The notes under the pieces: model-generated
What the model saw: the letters and a program-made list of their open reading frames with translations, nothing else
What the model was told of the DNA's origin: nothing
Databases searched by the model: none
Shown: positions 5,139 through 8,375 of the stretch, piece after piece
How positions within the stretch are numbered: the stretch's first letter is position 1
Layout of the letters: each line of letters starts with the position of its first letter
Assembly: GCA_903866285.1 (NCBI GenBank)
Contig: CAIPMZ010000097.1
Coordinates: 1-8,375, forward strand
DNA from: an uncultured bacterium
Lineage (GTDB): Bacteria > Patescibacteriota > Minisyncoccia > Moranbacterales > GWC2-37-73
DNA: 8,375 bases
Reading direction: 5' to 3'
Translations under genes and position numbers: made by a program

Positions 5139-5168
5139 AAGCTAAAAGCTAACGAAGCTATAAGCTAG
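5136..5168. repeat. AGCTAACGA/AGCTATA repeat between convergent genes
   Basis: The spacer between the stop of the membrane protein gene and the stop of uvrA consists of AAAGCTA, AAAGCTAACG and AAGCTATAAGCTA words, the same vocabulary as the two tandem blocks in the T-box Stem III (331-398). It has no clear strong hairpin with a U-run, so I do not call it a terminator. Confidence 0.65.
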
Positions 5169-7961
5169 TTATAGATATTTCGCTGTCCAACTCTTCTTAT
5201 CCTTCTTTAACTTCTCCGGCGTGCCTTCAAAATTAAGATACCCGCCTAAGTCTCCGCCATCTGGGCCTAGTTCAATCACCCAATCGGCATCGCGAATCAC
5301 ATCCAGATTATGCTCTACTACAATAACGGTGTTACCTTTATCGACGAGCGCATTTAGCACGCTAAGCAATTTTCGAATGTCATCGAAATGGAGTCCCGCC
5401 GTCGGTTCATCCAAAATATATAGCGTGTTGCCAGTTGATTTACGCGCCAGCTCAGTGGCCAATTTAATCCGTTGCGCTTCGCCGCCAGAAAGATTCGTGG
5501 CGCTTTGCCCAAGTTTTAAATAACCAAGGCCAACGTCCTCCATCGTTTTAAGTTTTTCCGCAATCAAAGGATGCCTTGCAAAAAAGCGCAGTGCCAAGCG
5601 CACATCCATATCTAAAATCTGCGCAATGTTAAAACCTTTATATTCAATTTCTAAAGTTTTTTTACTAAAACGTGTCCCATTACAAGCCTCGCATTTGACG
5701 TAAACATCAGGCAGCAAATGCATTTCAATTTTACGTGAGCCGTCGCCCTGGCAAACCTCACAGCGTCCGCCTTTCATATTAAAACTAAAGCGACTAGCCG
5801 TATAGTTGCGCGATTTAGCCTCCTCCACACTCGCAAATAAATCGCGAATGTGAGAGAACACGCCTGTATAAGTGGCAGCATTTGAGCGTGGCGTGCGACC
5901 AATTGGATTTTGATTAATGCTAATAACCTTTTTAACATTTTCAAAACCTTTAATTTTTTTATGTTTACCAGGCAAGGCTCGATTGCCGAAGAAATGTCGT
6001 GAAAGCGCCTTGGCTAAAATATCTTTGACGAGCGTTGATTTTCCAGAGCCAGAAACTCCACAGATTGCCACGAACTTTTGCAGGGGAATCGCTACATCAA
6101 TATTCTTAAGGTTATGTTCACTAGCTCCGATAATTTCAATTTGCTTGCCACTGCCAGTTCGATATTTCTGCTTATCAGAAACTTTTTTCTTTTTCGAAAG
6201 ATACTGAGCCGTTAGATTTTTACTTTGGATTAATTTTTTATAATCACCTTCAAAAACCACAATCCCACCTTCTTCGCCAGCGCCTGGGCCCATATCCACA
6301 ATCCAATCCGCTGCCTTAATGATGCTTTCGTCGTGCTCAACTACGATCAAGGAATTGCCCACGTCTTGTAATTGCCGCATTGTCGCAATTAATTTTTCTG
6401 TGTCTCGGCTATGCAATCCAATCGATGGTTCATCTAAGACATACACGATCCCCATCAGTTGCGAATTTAGTTGCGCCGCCAGGCGGATGCGTTGCGCCTC
6501 ACCGCCAGAAATTGTTTGAGCAGAGCGTCCCAAATTTAAATATTCCAAGCCAACATTTTCCAGGGCTTTCAGCCGTTGCAAAATTTCGCGAAAAACAGGT
6601 CGCTCAATTTCTTTTTCCTGAGCTGTCTGCGTCCAGTTTTCTACACCTTGAAAAAAATCTTTTAATTGCGTTATGCTTAAGTTAACTAGGTCGTCAATCG
6701 TTTTCCCATCCAATTTGACGGCTAAAAATTCTTTTTTGAGCCGTTTCCCTTGACAACTCTGACAAGTATGGCCAGTCATATATTTTTCAATTTCCGTTCG
6801 TAAATATTCAGACTTAGTTTCAAAATATTTTTTCTCCAAAGTTGGAATCACGCCTTCAAACCCCTCTCCCCCAAATAGCACCGTGTGCAGTTGCTTATTG
6901 GTTAGTTTTTTCAGGGGAACATTTAAAGAAAATTTATACTTTTTTGCCACGTCCTTAAGTAGCAGAAGCTGACTATTTTGACCATTAATCTTTCCCCCCG
7001 ATTTACTCCAAGGCAAAATCGCACCTTCTAAAATAGAAAGGTTTTTATTTGGAATTACTAACTCTTGATTAACTTTCAGCGTGTAGCCCAACCCACTACA
7101 AGTATCACACGCGCCTTCTGGACTATTAAAAGAAAAATGCCGAGGTGTTATCTCCTTGATTTTGACTCCACACTTACTGCAAAAAAAGTCTTGATTATAG
7201 CTTCGTTCCTGGATATTATCAAATAAAATCTTCATTGAGTTACTGCCCATCTTCATCGCAGTTTCGATTGAATCGAGCATGCGCTCATTATCTGGATTTT
7301 TTTTATCCAAAACTACACGGTCAATCACCATTTCAATCTCACCCACAATTTCATTTTCATCCATTGAAAGCGCATCAGTAACAGTGTGCATTTTTTCGCC
7401 GAAACGCACTCGCGCGTAACCCAAGCGCTGAATATTTCGCAAAAGTTCTTTGCCAGTTGCAGTATCTTTCGGTTTAGCCAGGATGGCAATTTGGGTGTGA
7501 TGCGAAAAAGTCAAAATTTCATCCAGAATTTCGCGGTTGCTTCTTTTTTGCATCGAAGTCCCGCACTCTGGGCAATGAATTACGCCAACTTTCGCATACA
7601 AAATACGCAAATAATCATAAACCTCCGTCAAAGTTCCGACGGTCGAGCGCGGGGAGCGGGAGATACTTTTTTGATCAATCGAGATTGGTGGCGAAAGATT
7701 TTCAATTTTATCCACATCCGGCTTAACCGAGGGATCTAAAAAATTTCGCGCATAAGAAGAAAGGCCTTCCATATAGCGGCGATTTCCCTCAGCATAAATC
7801 GTATCAAAAGCCAGCGAGGATTTTCCGCTGCCGGAAAGCCCCGTAATCACCACGAACTTATCCCGCGGAATATTAACGTCAATATTTTTTAAATTATTAA
7901 CCCGCGCCCCCTTAATTACAATATCTCGCACGTTGTTTGAAGTTGTTTTTTTTGAAGCCAT
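5169..7961 (-). CDS. uvrA: UvrABC excinuclease subunit A
   Basis: A 930-aa DNA damage-recognition ATPase of nucleotide excision repair; a UvrA dimer loads UvrB at lesions. Both ABC-type ATPase modules are complete. Walker A1 is GLSGSGKS (41-48) and Walker A2 is GVSGSGKST (635-643). There are two signature motifs, ISGGEAQR (about 485) and LSGGEAQR (about 824), followed by LDEPSIGLH and LDEPTAGLH. The two C4 zinc modules are intact: Cys261, 264, 285, 288, and Cys734, 737, 757, 760 (the latter in the DNA-contacting C-terminal finger). The length is close to the usual 940 aa. The ATG at 7961 gives a short Lys/Ser/Thr-rich leader before IVIKGARVNNLKNI, the usual family start. No ribosome site is visible, and upstream lies a repeat-rich spacer. 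No LexA-type operator was recognised. Confidence 0.98.
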   Translation of the reverse strand: MASKKTTSNNVRDIVIKGARVNNLKNIDVNIPRDKFVVITGLSGSGKSSLAFDTIYAEGNRRYMEGLSSYARNFLDPSVKPDVDKIENLSPPISIDQKSISRSPRSTVGTLTEVYDYLRILYAKVGVIHCPECGTSMQKRSNREILDEILTFSHHTQIAILAKPKDTATGKELLRNIQRLGYARVRFGEKMHTVTDALSMDENEIVGEIEMVIDRVVLDKKNPDNERMLDSIETAMKMGSNSMKILFDNIQERSYNQDFFCSKCGVKIKEITPRHFSFNSPEGACDTCSGLGYTLKVNQELVIPNKNLSILEGAILPWSKSGGKINGQNSQLLLLKDVAKKYKFSLNVPLKKLTNKQLHTVLFGGEGFEGVIPTLEKKYFETKSEYLRTEIEKYMTGHTCQSCQGKRLKKEFLAVKLDGKTIDDLVNLSITQLKDFFQGVENWTQTAQEKEIERPVFREILQRLKALENVGLEYLNLGRSAQTISGGEAQRIRLAAQLNSQLMGIVYVLDEPSIGLHSRDTEKLIATMRQLQDVGNSLIVVEHDESIIKAADWIVDMGPGAGEEGGIVVFEGDYKKLIQSKNLTAQYLSKKKKVSDKQKYRTGSGKQIEIIGASEHNLKNIDVAIPLQKFVAICGVSGSGKSTLVKDILAKALSRHFFGNRALPGKHKKIKGFENVKKVISINQNPIGRTPRSNAATYTGVFSHIRDLFASVEEAKSRNYTASRFSFNMKGGRCEVCQGDGSRKIEMHLLPDVYVKCEACNGTRFSKKTLEIEYKGFNIAQILDMDVRLALRFFARHPLIAEKLKTMEDVGLGYLKLGQSATNLSGGEAQRIKLATELARKSTGNTLYILDEPTAGLHFDDIRKLLSVLNALVDKGNTVIVVEHNLDVIRDADWVIELGPDGGDLGGYLNFEGTPEKLKKDKKSWTAKYL

Positions 7962-8222
7962 ACTCAGTCATGGAGCACAGAACATGGAGCATGGAACATA
8001 AAAATTCATTCTGTTCGATGACTATGCTGTATACTCTGCGTTATTGTTCTATATTATATGCTATATATTATGTTTCATATTGCGTCTTAAACACTTTATT
8101 CTTTGTATTTCATGCTCCATGTTTCATGCTCTCTTCTTCCGCATTTCTTGCTCCATGTTCCATGTTCCATGTTTTATCTTTTGCCCTTTTGCTAATTAAA
8201 AATGGTATCAGAAAAATGGGAA
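7962..8222. repeat. Repeat-rich spacer upstream of uvrA (CATGGAGCATGGAACAT family)
   Basis: Gene-free. The uvrA-proximal block (7969-7999) is built from CATGGAGCA and CATGGAACAT words. The distal blocks (8111-8130 and 8149-8174) carry the complementary CATGTTCCATG and GCTCCATG words, so the two sides are inverted and could pair across about 110-150 nt. The middle (8000-8100) is very AT-rich, with several TATA-like words including TATAAT on the uvrA strand near 8058, but no -35 at a good distance. The plus-strand open frame across this spacer is repeat-derived and not credible as a gene. Confidence 0.65.
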
Positions 8223-8242
8223 TGTGTAAAGGGTTAGTCTAG

Positions 8243-8298
8243 TCCAATGCAACATGAGCTTGAAATAGGTACCCATTCCAACGCAAGATGAGCTTGAA
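8243..8298. repeat. Two direct repeats, probable transposase binding sites
   Basis: Copies at 8243-8264 and 8277-8298 differ at two positions (T/C and C/G). A 34-bp period is about three helical turns, so both would face the same side of the DNA. They are unlike the low-complexity repeats elsewhere in the window, being of mixed composition and well conserved. Confidence 0.75.
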
Positions 8299-8309
8299 GG
8301 AGCAAAATC

Positions 8310-8318
8310 TGCTAGAAT
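8310..8318 (+). promoter_or_regulatory. Possible extended -10 promoter for the edge ORF
   Basis: TGCTAGAAT is a TGn-extended -10 (TAGAAT, 5 of 6 to consensus) lying 27 nt before the ATG at 8346. No -35 at 16-18 nt is evident. The direct repeat ends 11 nt upstream, so transposase binding there could repress this promoter. Confidence 0.3.
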
Positions 8319-8345
8319 ATTGGGTAATTTCATAAGTTAGACCCT

Positions 8346-8375
8346 ATGACAATTGATATGGATGATTCAAGTGTG
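8346..8375 (+). CDS. N-terminal fragment of a probable transposase/integrase
   Basis: Ten codons (MTIDMDDSSV) before the window ends. The acidic M-x-DDS start, directly behind doubled IS-end repeats, resembles the start of DDE integrase-type transposases common in CPR genomes. Ten residues cannot prove this; the context carries most of the weight. No Shine-Dalgarno sequence is seen. Confidence 0.4.
   Translation, partial: MTIDMDDSSV

Larger units (their letters stand above)
8223..8375 (+). mobile_element. Left end of a probable insertion sequence (continues beyond window)
   Basis: Sequence character changes at about 8223 (TGTGTAAAGGG...). Two 22-bp direct repeats, 8243-8264 and 8277-8298, agree at 20 of 22 positions (TCCAAYGCAASATGAGCTTG core) with a 34-bp period, and a plus-strand ORF starts 48 nt later. 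Doubled end motifs ahead of a transposase gene resemble IS481/IS3-like DDE elements, and the CCAACGCAAGATGAGCTTGA word is one I associate with such ends. The exact left boundary is a guess and the right end is not in the window. Confidence 0.5.

Noticed and set aside
5139..5168. Bidirectional terminator between the membrane protein gene and uvrA
   Set aside because: Only short AGCT-type pairings are possible and there is no convincing U-tract, so it is listed as a repeat only.
5221..7739. Several plus-strand ORFs of 66-117 codons antisense to uvrA
   Set aside because: They are shadows of a fully conserved uvrA reading frame, with no start signals and unlike real proteins.
7937..8242. Plus-strand ORF of about 100 codons upstream of uvrA
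   Set aside because: It is made of the CATGGAGC/CATGTTCC repeat words and AT-rich filler, with low-complexity Cys/Phe/Met-rich translation and no recognisable domain.

Overview
The window looks like a piece of chromosome from an AT-rich bacterium, most likely a member of the Candidate Phyla Radiation (Patescibacteria, Parcubacteria-like). This is inferred from compact housekeeping genes with CPR-style features: an ArgRS with a QPNTHKEFHIGH signature, a short RsmI lacking the usual C-terminal extension, and an IleRS N-terminus of the kind common there. Shine-Dalgarno sites are almost absent, and the gene boundaries are packed with short degenerate repeats. All stops and Trp codons fit the standard code, so UGA does not appear to be reassigned. 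No 16S or marker search could be run, so the taxonomy is provisional.

Nearly everything reads on the minus strand. In transcription order (high to low coordinates) these are uvrA (excision-repair ATPase), rsmI (16S rRNA 2'-O-methyltransferase), argS (arginyl-tRNA synthetase), a GT4 glycosyltransferase, a small coiled-coil-like ORF, a T-box riboswitch with its terminator, and the first 19 codons of ileS (isoleucyl-tRNA synthetase), cut by the window start. The only complete plus-strand gene is a small polytopic membrane protein (4677-5138) lying between rsmI and uvrA, divergent from the first and convergent with the second. At the right edge (about 8223-8375) the character changes: a pair of 22-bp direct repeats and the start of a plus-strand ORF look like the left end of an insertion sequence.

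The most interesting feature is the T-box leader of ileS (about 239-506). It has a textbook antiterminator (AAGG/CCUU and ACGC/GCGU helices around a 7-nt UGGUACC bulge) and a competing intrinsic terminator. Its Stem I, however, appears cut down to one 4-bp hairpin whose 6-nt loop carries the isoleucine codon AUC. The AGUA loop-E strand and the whole apical arm of a normal Stem I are missing. Its Stem III loop is swollen by 7-bp and 9-bp tandem repeats that also occur 4.8 kb away.

A second theme is repeats. Each gene junction carries its own family of short degenerate tandem or inverted repeats. Related or similar sequences also sit in frame inside coding regions: two in argS and a 33-bp perfect-arm palindrome in rsmI that adds exactly 11 codons. 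At least two genes (argS and the small ORF) have good sigma70-type promoters whose -10 box ends 6 nt before the ATG, which predicts leaderless mRNAs.

Functionally the block is housekeeping: translation (ileS, argS, rsmI), DNA repair (uvrA) and surface glycan synthesis (GT4). The genes do not form a single pathway and seem to be separately promoted rather than one operon.
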